The notes under the pieces were generated by a model that saw only the letters and a program-made list of their open reading frames with translations, did not search any database and was not told the DNA's origin. Both the position numbers and the translations under genes were made by a program. Below are positions 12,230 through 21,144 of a DNA stretch of 64,000 nt, in pieces; positions within the stretch are counted from its first letter, which is position 1; each line of letters opens with the position of its first letter. Origin of the DNA: Helicobacter sp. MIT 11-5569. Its GTDB lineage: Bacteria > Campylobacterota > Campylobacteria > Campylobacterales > Helicobacteraceae. Location of the stretch: contig NZ_JRPB02000006.1 in NCBI RefSeq assembly GCF_000765695.2, forward strand, positions 1-64,000, written 5' to 3'.

Positions 12230-12877
12230 ATGTATTTATTAGCAGGAATTATTGACTTTTTCACAAGCATTAATGGAATCTTTTATACTTTAGCTTATTT
12301 CGTAGGTGGGATTCCATTTGGCTTGCTTTATGGGAAGTTTTTTGGTGGAATCAATATCCGTGAAATAGGGAGTGGAAGCATTGGTGCGACAAATGTTTTA
12401 CGCGCCTTAAAAACACAGAATCCCAAACTTGCCAAAAAAATTGCAATTTTAACAATGCTAAGTGATGCGCTTAAAGGCGTAGTTGTAATTGGAATCGCAA
12501 AACTTGTAGGTTTAAGCTTTGAAGCACAATGGATGATGGCATTTTTGGCTGTGGTTGGGCATTGTTTTTCACCATTTTTGAAATTTGAAGGTGGCAAAGG
12601 AGTTGCAACAACAGTTGGTGTAGTTGCTGTATTTTTGCCTATTGAAGCAATTTTAGGTTTAATTGTTTGGTTTTTAGTCGGTAAATTTTTGAAAATCTCT
12701 TCACTTGCTTCTTTGCTTGGATTACTTGTAGGAATCGGCTCTAGCTTTATCATTCATCCAGAGATTCCACATATTACCACGCATACACCTTTAGTTTTAA
12801 TCGCTTTTATTGTCATTTATAAACATATTCCAAATATTGTGCGTTTAATTCAAAGAAAAGAACAAAAAGTTATATGA
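12230..12877 (+). CDS. plsY: Glycerol-3-phosphate acyltransferase PlsY
   Basis: A membrane enzyme that transfers an acyl group from acyl-phosphate to glycerol-3-phosphate, the first step in phospholipid synthesis. The 215-residue protein has about five membrane helices and the three family motifs: GSGSIGATNVLRALK near residue 47, GHCFSPFLKFEGGKGVATT near residue 107, and the C-terminal HIPNIVRLI. It starts 9 bases after gyrB, so it may be read from the same transcript. PlsX is not in this window. Confidence 0.93.
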   Translation: MYLLAGIIDFFTSINGIFYTLAYFVGGIPFGLLYGKFFGGINIREIGSGSIGATNVLRALKTQNPKLAKKIAILTMLSDALKGVVVIGIAKLVGLSFEAQWMMAFLAVVGHCFSPFLKFEGGKGVATTVGVVAVFLPIEAILGLIVWFLVGKFLKISSLASLLGLLVGIGSSFIIHPEIPHITTHTPLVLIAFIVIYKHIPNIVRLIQRKEQKVI

Positions 12878-12963
12878 TATTTGAATAGACTTAGTAAGTT
12901 ATTTTCAATCGAAGTTTGGTCAGTATTAATAAATATTAACAATAAAGGGAGATGATAAGTATA

Positions 12964-14067
12964 ATGAGAAGACGCACACTATTTAAATTAGCAGGAGTTA
13001 GTGCTTTAGGTTGTTTGCCATTGTTGGCAAAGACAGAATCTCAAGAGAAGGTTAATCAAAGCCAAGTTTTACAAAAAAGGGAATTTTCTGTAAGTTTAGA
13101 GCATAAAATTTTAGAACAAGGGAAATGTAATCTTTGGATTCCATTACCACAATCTACCTCTTATCAATATTTAACAAGTAACATTGCTTGGAGTGGGAAT
13201 TATTCTAATATTTATATTAGCAATACACAGATTCCTACGCTTTTTGCACAATTTGATGCAGTCAAAGAGCCGACTTTAAATATAAATTTTAATGTTACAA
13301 CAATAGAACGGACAACAGATTTTAAAGAAGTGCAGAAAAAATTTAATCCAAAAGCAAAGATTCCAGATGAAGTTAAGCCTTATTTAGCTGCGACTGAACA
13401 TATTCAAACAGATGGTATTGTGGCTCAAACTGCACGAAACATTCTAAAAGACGCAAAATCACAAAAAAATGATGATTTGCAAAAGGCAAAAGCAATTTTT
13501 GAATGGGTTGCAATCAATATGCAGCGTGATGAAAGTATTTTAGGTTGCGGAATTGGAGATGCAAAGCAGATTTTGGAATCCAAAAAACTTTATGGAAAAT
13601 GCACAGATATTAGTTCTGTTTTTGTCGCTCTTTGTAGGAGTGTGGGTATTCCTGCTAGGGAAATTTTTGGTATTAGACTTGGACAATCAAGATTTTCTAA
13701 TGCAATGGGAAGTGCGAAAGATAAAGTTGCAAATATTACAGGGGGACAACATTGTCGCGCAGAATTTTATGTAAGGGGTTATGGTTGGATTCCTTGCGAC
13801 CCGGGTGATGTAGCAAAAGTAAAATTAGCAGAAAAATTAACAAATAATGATTCTAAAATCATCAATTTAAGAAAATATCTTTTTGGAAATTGGGAAATGT
13901 GTTGGTTAGGCTATAACACAGCAAGAGATTTTATTCTAACTCCAACTCCAGCACAAATACCTTTAAATAATTTTGGTTATCCTTATGGTGAAGTCGATGA
14001 AAATGTATTAGATTATTATGACGCGAAAGAATTTTCTTATTCCTATCGCTCTATTGAAAAATCTTAA
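12964..14067 (+). CDS. Tat-exported transglutaminase-like protein
   Basis: A predicted periplasmic protein of the transglutaminase-like superfamily, in which a Cys-His-Asp triad acts as a protease, amidase or structural fold. The N terminus has a twin-arginine signal (RRRTLFKLAGVSALGCLPLLA). The candidate triad is the Cys in GKCTDISSVFVALCRSVG, the His in GGQHCRAEFYV and the Asp in WIPCDPGDV. The start at 12964 is preferred because the AAGGGAG site touches the ATG at 12952. Its stop overlaps the MerT-like start as TAATG, so the three genes look co-translated. The substrate is unknown. Confidence 0.8.
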   Translation: MRRRTLFKLAGVSALGCLPLLAKTESQEKVNQSQVLQKREFSVSLEHKILEQGKCNLWIPLPQSTSYQYLTSNIAWSGNYSNIYISNTQIPTLFAQFDAVKEPTLNINFNVTTIERTTDFKEVQKKFNPKAKIPDEVKPYLAATEHIQTDGIVAQTARNILKDAKSQKNDDLQKAKAIFEWVAINMQRDESILGCGIGDAKQILESKKLYGKCTDISSVFVALCRSVGIPAREIFGIRLGQSRFSNAMGSAKDKVANITGGQHCRAEFYVRGYGWIPCDPGDVAKVKLAEKLTNNDSKIINLRKYLFGNWEMCWLGYNTARDFILTPTPAQIPLNNFGYPYGEVDENVLDYYDAKEFSYSYRSIEKS

Positions 14068-14390
14068 TGCAAACGAAATTAAGTTTATTTTTTTCCTTTT
14101 GTCTAGGAGTGGCGGCAAGCCTTTGTTGCTTGCCAGCACTTCTTTTTTTGCTTTTTGGATTTTCTTTTGGAATCGGCGCAGAATTTTTAACCCCTTATCG
14201 TCCGCTTTTAATTTTATTGTCTTTGCTTTGTTTTGCCCTGTATTTTTATTTTGGTATTTTAAAATGTGATTGTAAAAATTCTTGTATAAATTCTAGTAAG
14301 AAATTAAAATTAATAAGCGGATTATTCTTGTTTGTTATTTTGCTAGTTGTTTTATTTTATCCAGAAATTTTAGGTTGGCTATATGGTTAG
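14067..14390 (+). CDS. MerT-like metal transport membrane protein
   Basis: A 107-residue membrane protein with three predicted helices. Helix one has a vicinal cysteine pair (AASLCCLPALLFLLFG), and the loop after helix two has CDCKNSC. This is the arrangement of mercuric transporter MerT, which takes Hg2+ from MerP and passes it inward. No MerA or MerR lies nearby, so the physiological metal may not be mercury. It overlaps the preceding gene by one base and the MerP-like gene by 8 bases. Confidence 0.7.
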   Translation: MQTKLSLFFSFCLGVAASLCCLPALLFLLFGFSFGIGAEFLTPYRPLLILLSLLCFALYFYFGILKCDCKNSCINSSKKLKLISGLFLFVILLVVLFYPEILGWLYG

Positions 14391-14643
14391 AGTTTTATTG
14401 CTTTTGATATTTTGTAGTAGGTTAGCGTTTGCCGAAGAATATAAAATTTATGTAGAAGGAATGCATTGTCCGCTTTGCACTGCTATGGTTAGAAAAGCAC
14501 TTTTAAAGGCAGAAGGGGTAAAAAGTGTCAAGGTTACTTTAAAAGATAAAATTGCTCGAGTAAAATGCGAAGATAATGTTGTCAAAGATAAGCTTTTAGA
14601 GGCTGTTGCAACAACAGGTTATAGTGGAGTATTTGTTCCTTAG
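14383..14643 (+). CDS. MerP-like periplasmic heavy-metal-binding protein
   Basis: An 86-residue protein with a cleavable signal peptide (LLLLIFCSRLAFA) and a single heavy-metal-associated domain with the motif GMHCPLC at about residues 26-32, followed by the typical KAEGVKSVKVTL strand. Domains of this type bind soft metals through the two cysteines and hand them to a partner, here probably the overlapping MerT-like protein. Mercury, copper or another thiophilic metal are all possible. Confidence 0.8.
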   Translation: MVRVLLLLIFCSRLAFAEEYKIYVEGMHCPLCTAMVRKALLKAEGVKSVKVTLKDKIARVKCEDNVVKDKLLEAVATTGYSGVFVP

Positions 14644-14816
14644 AAATTGAACTTAACAAGCTACATAAATTGTTATGCCTTTTGCCACACTTAGAATGAA
14701 ATTGTAAAAGTTTAAATATCATTTTACCTTTTATTTAATATAAAATTAAAAAATAAAAATAACTATATTTTTTTATTTAAATTGTTAATTTTTGTCTCTT
14801 TTATTGCTTTTTGTAA

Positions 14817-14822
14817 TATAAT
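14817..14822 (+). promoter_or_regulatory. -10 box for dcuB
   Basis: TATAAT 32 bases upstream of the dcuB start, inside the 211-base gap 14644-14854. The rest of that gap is AT-rich and shows no gene. AAAGGAT lies before the ATG. DcuB genes are often anaerobically induced, but I could not identify a clear regulator site. Confidence 0.5.
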
Positions 14823-14854
14823 TATATGTTAATTTTATTTTAAAGGATAGTTTT

Positions 14855-16240
14855 ATGGATTTTTTAATGTCCTTAGGCGAAGGAACACAATTTACGATTC
14901 AGTTAATTGTTGTTTTGATTTGTTTATTCTATGGTGCAAAAAAAGGCGGAATCGCACTTGGTCTGTTGGGGGGGGTCGGACTTCTTGTGCTTGCTTTTGG
15001 ATTTGGTGTGCAGCCCGGAAAACCTGCAGTTTCTGTTATGCTTACGATTCTAGCGGTTGTTGTGGCAAGTGCGACTTTACAAGCAAGTGGTGGATTAGAT
15101 GTTATGTTGCAAATTGCAGAGAGAATCTTAAGAAGAAATCCTAGATTTTTGACGATTTTAGCTCCTTTTGTAACTTGCTTTTTGACAATTCTTTGTGGGA
15201 CAGGACATGTTGTTTATACAATGATGCCAATTATCTATGATATTGCTATCAAAAATGGAATCCGCCCAGAGCGTCCAATGGCAGCTTCTTCTATTTCTTC
15301 ACAAATGGGAATTATTGCAAGCCCTGTTTCTGTGGCTGTTGTATCTTTAACTGCATTTTTGTTAAATGCTCAAACACATTTAGCAGGTTTTGATGGTTAT
15401 GTGGATTTGCTCAAAATCACGATTCCATCGACTCTATGTGGTGTGTTGGTTGTTGGGATTTTCTCTTGGTTTAGAGGTAAAGACTTGGATAAAGATGAGG
15501 AATTTCAAGAAAGAATCAAAGATGAAGAGTTTAAAAAATATGTTTATGGAGATTCCAAAACTTTGCTTGGCGTTAAACTTCCGGGCGTGCAATGGGCAGC
15601 AATGTGGATTTTCTTAGGCGCAATTGCAATTGTTGCGATTTTAGGTGCGTTCCCAGAGCTTCGTCCGCATTTTCAGGTTAAAGGCGTAAGCAAACCTATG
15701 AGTATGGTAGATACAATTCAGATGTTTATGCTTCTTGCAGGTTCTGCGCTGTTGATTTTCACAAAAGTTGATGCAGGTAAAATCGGCAAAAACGAAATTT
15801 TCCGCTCTGGTATGATTGCGCTTGTTGCGGTGTTTGGAATCTCTTGGATGGCAGATACAATGTTTGCAGTGCATACGCCGATGATGAAAACAGCATTAGG
15901 AAGCGTGGTGCAAGATTATCCTTGGACTTATGCAATTATGCTTTTATTAATTTCTAAATTTGTTAATTCTCAAGCTGCAGCGATTGCGGCATTTGTGCCT
16001 TTAGCTCTTGGAATCGGTGTGCATCCTGCTATTATCGTAGCTTTTGCTCCTGCTTGCTATGGATATTATATTTTGCCAACTTATCCTAGTGATTTGGCAA
16101 CCATTCAGTTTGACCGCTCAGGAACAACACATATTGGGAAATTTGTTATCAATCATAGCTTTATTTTACCAGGCTTAATTGGTGTGTTTAGCTCTTGTGT
16201 GTTTGGTTATATTTTCGCAATGTTTGCAGGATATTTATAA
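14855..16240 (+). CDS. dcuB: Anaerobic C4-dicarboxylate transporter DcuB
   Basis: An inner-membrane antiporter that exchanges fumarate, malate or aspartate for succinate during fumarate respiration. The 461-residue protein has about twelve helices and long stretches typical of DcuB rather than Dcu[68 protein letters not shown] and the end [17 protein letters not shown]. It is a single-gene unit with its own promoter and terminator. It fits the microaerobic metabolism of the group. Confidence 0.93.
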   Translation: MDFLMSLGEGTQFTIQLIVVLICLFYGAKKGGIALGLLGGVGLLVLAFGFGVQPGKPAVSVMLTILAVVVASATLQASGGLDVMLQIAERILRRNPRFLTILAPFVTCFLTILCGTGHVVYTMMPIIYDIAIKNGIRPERPMAASSISSQMGIIASPVSVAVVSLTAFLLNAQTHLAGFDGYVDLLKITIPSTLCGVLVVGIFSWFRGKDLDKDEEFQERIKDEEFKKYVYGDSKTLLGVKLPGVQWAAMWIFLGAIAIVAILGAFPELRPHFQVKGVSKPMSMVDTIQMFMLLAGSALLIFTKVDAGKIGKNEIFRSGMIALVAVFGISWMADTMFAVHTPMMKTALGSVVQDYPWTYAIMLLLISKFVNSQAAAIAAFVPLALGIGVHPAIIVAFAPACYGYYILPTYPSDLATIQFDRSGTTHIGKFVINHSFILPGLIGVFSSCVFGYIFAMFAGYL

Positions 16241-16247
16241 AAATATG

Positions 16248-16276
16248 GAATCGCAAATTTTGCGATTCTGTTTTTT
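16248..16276 (+). terminator. Terminator after dcuB
   Basis: GAATCGCA at 16248-16255 pairs perfectly with TGCGATTC at 16261-16268 around a 5-base loop, followed by TGTTTTTT. It lies 7 bases after the dcuB stop. The 5' arm overlaps a copy of the abundant GGAATC word. Confidence 0.85.
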
Positions 16277-16346
16277 GCTAACTCTTTCTTAAGCGTTTTC
16301 TTTTACTTTGCGTTATACACTTCTATTAAAATTTACAAGGTAAAAA

Positions 16347-16556
16347 ATGTGGATTAAAAAAAGTCTTCTTTCTTTTCTTATTGCAATGGGTTTTAGTGGT
16401 TGTTTTTATCAAAATGCTTGTGGAATCTCAAATTCTTATTGGGACGAAAAAAGTTATTATTATGATGCAGAGGGAAAATATCATGAAGTTTGCCCTGATA
16501 ATATCATTTATAAAGATGAGGTTTTAAGACAACAACAAGAACAAGAAGTTTGGTAA
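16347..16556 (+). CDS. Small predicted lipoprotein
   Basis: A 69-residue protein not recognised as a known family. It has a lipoprotein signal peptide ending in the lipobox FSGC (cysteine at about residue 19), then a short Tyr-rich and acidic mature part (SYWDEKSYYYDAEGKYHE) with two more cysteines. Its stop overlaps the cmoB start as TAATG, so the two are co-translated, although no functional link is evident. Confidence 0.65.
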   Translation: MWIKKSLLSFLIAMGFSGCFYQNACGISNSYWDEKSYYYDAEGKYHEVCPDNIIYKDEVLRQQQEQEVW

Positions 16557-17476
16557 TGCAAACTTTAGATGAAATAAGAACAACACGCAATCTTGCATTA
16601 AACTTTAAACATATTTTACCTTTACAAGAAAAATTAAAATCTCTAAATACGATTCCAAAATACGAATTAACAGAAGTTAAAATTTCCTACAAAGACAGCA
16701 TCACTTTAGAGATTCCACACATTAGCATGGAATCTTTTGCTTTGATTTGTGAAGTGGCTAAGGCACTGATTCCTTGGCGTAAAGGTCCTTTTAAAATCAA
16801 TGATTTAGAGATTGTGAGCGAGTGGAATAGTGCTATAAAATACAATCTACTTGCACCCCATTTGGATTTAGAAAATAAACTTGTAGGAGATATAGGCTGT
16901 AATAATGGGTATTATATGTTTAGGGCATTAGAGCAAAACCCTAGACAAGTTTTAGGATTTGACCCTATGCCGCTTTGTTTTTTACAATATCAATTTTTAC
17001 AATTTTTTGCTAAAGATGAGCGTTTAAACTTTGAGCTTTTGGGGATTGAGGAATTAAGCTATTTTGCAAATTTCTTTGATACGCTATTATGTCTTGGGGT
17101 TTTATACCATAGAAAAAGCCCATTAGATTCTATAAAGTTAGTGTATAACTCTCTTAAAAAGGGCGGTGAAGCGATTTTTGATAGTTTAGTTATAGAAGGG
17201 GAAGAGGAAATTGCGCTTTGCCCAAAAGAAAGATACGCAAAAATGCCAAATGTGTATTTTATCCCAACGGTGCGAACTTTTATGAATTGGTTGGAATCTT
17301 GCGGATTTAAAGAAGTTTTGCATATTACGACTTTGAAAACTGCTTTTGATGAGCAGAGAAAAACCGCGTGGAGCAGTGGAGAATCTTTAGAAGATTTTTT
17401 GGATTCCACAGGGGAGAAAACAATCGAAGGTTATCCAGCACCTAAAAGAGCGTATTTAAAAGCTAGGAAAGTTTAA
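16556..17476 (+). CDS. cmoB: tRNA U34 carboxymethyltransferase CmoB
   Basis: Transfers a carboxymethyl group from carboxy-SAM to 5-hydroxyuridine at the tRNA wobble position, giving cmo5U. The protein (about 306 residues) has the CmoB N-terminal part, a Rossmann SAM-binding motif written GDIGCNNGYYMFRALE, and FDPMPLCFLQYQFL after it. LGVLYHRKSPLDSI is the typical CmoB motif IV. The ATG at 16556 is preferred over an in-frame TTG at 16550. The partner CmoA, which makes carboxy-SAM, is not in the window. Confidence 0.9.
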   Translation: MQTLDEIRTTRNLALNFKHILPLQEKLKSLNTIPKYELTEVKISYKDSITLEIPHISMESFALICEVAKALIPWRKGPFKINDLEIVSEWNSAIKYNLLAPHLDLENKLVGDIGCNNGYYMFRALEQNPRQVLGFDPMPLCFLQYQFLQFFAKDERLNFELLGIEELSYFANFFDTLLCLGVLYHRKSPLDSIKLVYNSLKKGGEAIFDSLVIEGEEEIALCPKERYAKMPNVYFIPTVRTFMNWLESCGFKEVLHITTLKTAFDEQRKTAWSSGESLEDFLDSTGEKTIEGYPAPKRAYLKARKV

Positions 17477-17518
17477 AATTAAAATGGATATAAGAAAAAC
17501 TTATACGCAAATGTGTTG

Positions 17519-17552
17519 GCTTTGCATAGATTGTAAAGCTAGATTGTTTTTT
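17519..17552 (+). terminator. Terminator after cmoB
   Basis: GCTTTGCA at 17519-17526 pairs with TGTAAAGC at 17532-17539 (one G-U) around a 5-base loop. A six-T run follows at 17547-17552. It lies between the convergent cmoB and MFS genes. Confidence 0.65.
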
Positions 17553-17579
17553 GTCTTTGAAAGCTTTAAAGATAGAATC

Positions 17580-18812
17580 CTATAAGCCAAAAAATTTCCT
17601 TTTATATCTTCGCACTTCTCTAGCATTAAGATTAAAATAGATTCCACAAGCAATCAGCAAGCAACAAGCAATAATCAGTGCCAAAGGAAAGGGAGTATTG
17701 GCTTCTACTGCTCCAACAACAAAAGAAATTGCTCCAGCAACAGCAAATTGTGCCATACCTAAAATAGCAGAAGCACTTCCAGAAGCTTGCTTGAAACGCG
17801 CCATTGCAAGCGTTGTGGTGTTTGGAACAATAAATCCATTCATTCCAAGCATTAAAAACAAAAGAATCTCAAAAGGTAAAAATCCCAAATCAAGCCACCC
17901 AACTATAATCATTGCAATTCCGATTCCAAACATTACTACAAACGCATAAGGCAATATTGCATAAGGCGAAATTTTGCGCACAATTCTTGCATTAATATTT
18001 GCAAAAATCATAAAACTTAAAGCATTGATGCCAAATAAGATTCCATAGGCTTTTTCGCTCAATCCAAAATATTCGCGAAAAAGAAATGATGAGCCTGTAA
18101 TATAAGCAAAAATTGTCGCCATAACAAAACTAGCAGACAAGACATAAACACGGAATCTTCGGTCTTTTAGGATATGAAAATAGTTATGCAGTATTGTTTG
18201 AAAATTTGACTGCGTAGTTGTCTTTGGCTTTTGGTCTTGGATTCCAAAAGTAATGAATATTAAAAGTAGAATCCCTAATGAAAAAAGTGTCGCAAAAATA
18301 CTTTTCCACGAGAAAAAATCAAGCAAAAAGCTCCCAAACACAGGAGCTAACATAGGAGCAAGAGAAGAGACAACCATCATTAATGCAAATGCGCTTGCAG
18401 CTTCTTTGAGTTCAAAATTGTCATTGATAATCGCCCGTGCAATCACCACGCCAGCACAACCACCAAGTGCTTGCAAAAAACGCCAAAAAATAAAACTATG
18501 GACAGAATCAAAACTAACGCACATAATACTTGCTACAATAAAAAGTGCGATTCCAAAATAAAGAGGCTTCTTCCTGCCATAAATATCACTAAGGGGTCCA
18601 TAAAGCAGCTGCCCAAACGCAAAGGCGACAAAAAAGACAGCAAGAGAAAGTTGCGTATAAAAAGGGGTGGTAGCAAAGCTAATTTGCACTGCGCCAAGTG
18701 CAGGTAAATACATATCCGTAGATAATGGAGCAAGACTTGACATAAAGGCTAAGACAAAGATTAATCTTGTTTTTGCAAAACCCTGATAGGAAGAAATCTT
18801 TTGTTTTTGCAT
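17580..18812 (-). CDS. Bcr/CflA-family multidrug MFS exporter
   Basis: A drug:proton antiporter of the inner membrane. The 410-residue protein has twelve predicted helices. The first helix carries the Bcr/CflA signature APLSTDMYLPALGAV, and the loop between helices 2 and 3 has the MFS motif A, LYGPLSDIYGRKKPL. GGAGAGCG lies before the ATG. Bcr/CflA members export bicyclomycin, chloramphenicol and other compounds. The substrate here cannot be told from sequence. Two AT palindromes lie just upstream. Confidence 0.88.
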   Translation of the reverse strand: MQKQKISSYQGFAKTRLIFVLAFMSSLAPLSTDMYLPALGAVQISFATTPFYTQLSLAVFFVAFAFGQLLYGPLSDIYGRKKPLYFGIALFIVASIMCVSFDSVHSFIFWRFLQALGGCAGVVIARAIINDNFELKEAASAFALMMVVSSLAPMLAPVFGSFLLDFFSWKSIFATLFSLGILLLIFITFGIQDQKPKTTTQSNFQTILHNYFHILKDRRFRVYVLSASFVMATIFAYITGSSFLFREYFGLSEKAYGILFGINALSFMIFANINARIVRKISPYAILPYAFVVMFGIGIAMIIVGWLDLGFLPFEILLFLMLGMNGFIVPNTTTLAMARFKQASGSASAILGMAQFAVAGAISFVVGAVEANTPFPLALIIACCLLIACGIYFNLNAREVRRYKRKFFGL

Positions 18813-18828
18813 TCACGCTCTCCTTGCA

Positions 18829-18852
18829 AATTATAATTTTGTAATTATAATT
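18829..18852 (-). promoter_or_regulatory. Paired palindromes upstream of the MFS exporter
   Basis: The self-complementary 10-mer AATTATAATT occurs twice, at 18829-18838 and 18843-18852, 14 bases apart start to start, 16 to 40 bases upstream of the start codon. Each contains TATAAT on the minus strand, so one can be the -10 box. The repetition could be an operator for a dimeric repressor. No regulator gene is adjacent. Confidence 0.4.
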
Positions 18853-18958
18853 ACGGAATCTCTTATTTAAGCTGAAACAGAACCATAAGTGTGTTATTGC
18901 AAGATTCTATGTAAGCAAAGTAGTGGCAAATTTATAGCTTTGTTTGTCAGTAAGTTTT

Positions 18959-18997
18959 ATAATGGAATCGCAAAAGTTATAAGCAAGATTCCATTAT
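18959..18997 (-). terminator. Inverted repeat built on the GGAATC word
   Basis: Perfect 11-base arms at 18959-18969 and 18987-18997, each holding GGAATC or its complement, with a 17-base loop. It lies downstream of the PepSY-like gene on the minus strand. There is no T run after it, so terminator function is a guess. Confidence 0.4.
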
Positions 18998-19010
18998 GGA
19001 TTTGCAAGTG

Positions 19011-19036
19011 ATGAGTTACTTTACAAAGTAACTCAT
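19011..19036 (-). terminator. Perfect hairpin after the PepSY-like gene
   Basis: ATGAGTTACTT at 19011-19021 pairs with AAGTAACTCAT at 19026-19036 around a 4-base loop, 23 bases past the stop of the PepSY-like gene. It is a strong 11-pair stem without a clear T tail. It may stop transcription or protect the 3' end. Confidence 0.5.
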
Positions 19037-19059
19037 TTATGCAATAGCAGAATCCTTAT

Positions 19060-19485
19060 TTAATATTTCTCACTTATCAATTTGCCTGCTGTATCCATAA
19101 TCAATTCTTTATGGTTGTCTAATTTGACTTCATAACCATTATAGTTTTTTGAAATCTCCATAATTTTCGCAGTTGCGTATTTTGTTTTAATTGTATTGAG
19201 CACTTCTTTAGGAATAAAGCTTGTATTGCTGATTGGGGCATAAGATTTTACTTCTCTCCAATCTCCATCTTTTGCAAACTCTACTTTAGAATCATCCAAG
19301 AATTTTACTTGATAATCATTAAAACTTTTTTCAACCAAGCCTACTTTTTCGTTTGCAAAATAAGTTTGGATAAATTTTTGCGAATTTTGTGGCAATTCGT
19401 TTTGTTGGATAACCACATCAGCAGCAAAGAGAGAACTTGCTCCAACTACAGCACTAAAAGCACAAGCTAAACATAACTTTTTCAT
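19060..19485 (-). CDS. PepSY-like periplasmic protein
   Basis: A 141-residue protein with a signal peptide ending near SSLFA, followed by two tandem repeats of the PepSY-like (BLIP-like) fold. The first repeat reads FNDYQVKFLDDSKVEFAKDG and the second NYNGYEVKLDNHKELIMD, each preceded by a Tyr-rich helix. Proteins of this family are secreted and small. Their role is not firmly known, though some inhibit or chaperone other proteins. It is a single-gene unit. Confidence 0.75.
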   Translation of the reverse strand: MKKLCLACAFSAVVGASSLFAADVVIQQNELPQNSQKFIQTYFANEKVGLVEKSFNDYQVKFLDDSKVEFAKDGDWREVKSYAPISNTSFIPKEVLNTIKTKYATAKIMEISKNYNGYEVKLDNHKELIMDTAGKLISEKY

Positions 19486-19599
19486 TTGAAACTCCTTGAA
19501 ATAAAAATTGTAATGAAATGATAAAGTAGAGCGGTAAAGATTTTATGAAGTATTTGTTAAGTTTTTGTTAATTATAAGAGAATTGAATCTATATAATCT

Positions 19600-21078
19600 T
19601 TACGCTTCTCTTTCAAACTTCGTTGCCCTTAGCTTGTCTTTTTCTTTTAATTCTTCAAATAAAAGCATATTCTCTACACTTCTTATTTTGTATAAATCCG
19701 AAGCTATAAGTGTAGAACCATTTTCTTTTGTCAAAACAAATGCAGTTTTGCCATTTTTAAACATTTCTTTTTGAATAAATTGTATACCTAAATCTGCTAA
19801 AGATATGATTCCATTATCTGTTTGCATTCCAATTTGTGTAAAGTCAAGCTTATTTAGCTCTTCGTCATTTAGATTTGTAGCCTCACTCATTAGGCTTGCT
19901 CTCTCACCTTTTTCTGTTAGATTGAATTCTCCATTAGTGCTGTAGAGCTCTTTAACTTCTAATGTCCTACCAGAATCAAATTTTAGTGTAATAGTGCCAT
20001 CATCATTGAGTTTCATTGCGATAACTGCATCCATATCTTTTAGGGCATTTGCATATTTTTCTGCAGTTTTTGGATTATTTAATCCCTCATAAAACTCTTT
20101 AAATTTAGCTTCGCTAAACTGCATTCCTGTGATGGTTTGAAATTCTTGCTTGATTGCAAACTTAGAAGCAAAACTATTGTCTGTATAGTAGTTTTGATAC
20201 ATTGCATTAAAGCGACTTTGCATATTTTCTATATAAGACTTGTCTTTATCATTGTTTGAAGCACCTATGCTAAAAGATTGTAGTCTTGTAGAGCCATCTA
20301 AGCTTGGTTTTTTATATGCAAAATTCATGCCCATAGGCAAACTATCCATTTTAATCCACCCATCTTTATTTCCATATTCTTTAAATAGTTGTTTAAATTG
20401 TCCTTGTTCTATTTCTTTATAGCTTTCTTCTGGACGAAAAAGAGTTGTGCCATTTGCTGTATATTTATTATCAATTTCTTTTTGTGTTTTAACAAATTTT
20501 GTCAAATCTAGGGAGTTATACACATCGCTAAGTTTTAAAACCACTTCTTCACCATTAGAATCATAACCTCTAAGCTTTAGTTTATCAAAAAACTCATCAC
20601 TAGAATCCAAAAAGCCGTCTCTATTATTGTCTAAATTGATTAGCTGCCCCATAAATCCAACTTTTCCGATTCCATATTTATCATTATCGCCTTCTAAGTC
20701 CAAAAAGACTTCCATTTGTCCAATAGGAGTGTCAAGGAATTTGCTTTTACCTGTATTATTGAGTGTGTTAATAGGGTCAATTTGCGCATAAGTTCCTCCC
20801 ATGCGATTTGTGGATTGCGCAGAGAGTGCAAAATCAAATTTGTCATAATTTAATGCGCTTCCCCAAAAGTTCTTATTTTGCTATAACTGCTACTATCATA
20901 CATTTTAAAATAGTTTAATCCGCCACCATTTAAGATAGCATCGGCTTTGTGCGCAATCTCATTTCTTTGGCTTATCTCTTTTGCAGAATTAATTGTAATA
21001 GAATTTATAGCATTTAGTTTTGTTCTTTATACTAGATTCAGATAACCTAATATTTAAATTTTGCGGATTAATTTTCAT
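19600..21078 (-). pseudogene. EF-hand-containing protein, two frameshifts near the N terminus
   Basis: An unrecognised protein of about 490 residues if repaired. The open part, 19600-20802 (400 residues), contains a calcium-loop sequence DNNRDGFLDSSDE near residue 58 and is otherwise acidic with no signal peptide. Upstream, coding sense continues in two other frames back to an ATG at 21078 (MKINPQNLNIRLSESS). The first break is at an A run on the minus strand (21018-21021, one extra base) and the second at another (20876-20879, one missing base). The two changes cancel in frame. They are either decay or assembly errors. Confidence 0.65.
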
Positions 21079-21144
21079 AGCTTCTCACTTGTTTAAAATT
21101 TTTAAACTAAATCGGTAAAAATTTTAAAAAGTTTAAATCCTATC

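Noticed and set aside
14067-14643. A complete mercury-resistance operon
   Set aside because: Only MerT-like and MerP-like genes are present. MerR and MerA are missing, and the upstream gene is a transglutaminase-like protein.
12230-17476. GGAATC as a Chi-like recombination site
   Set aside because: Chi sites are normally skewed to the leading strand, but here the two orientations are nearly equal (14 and 12).
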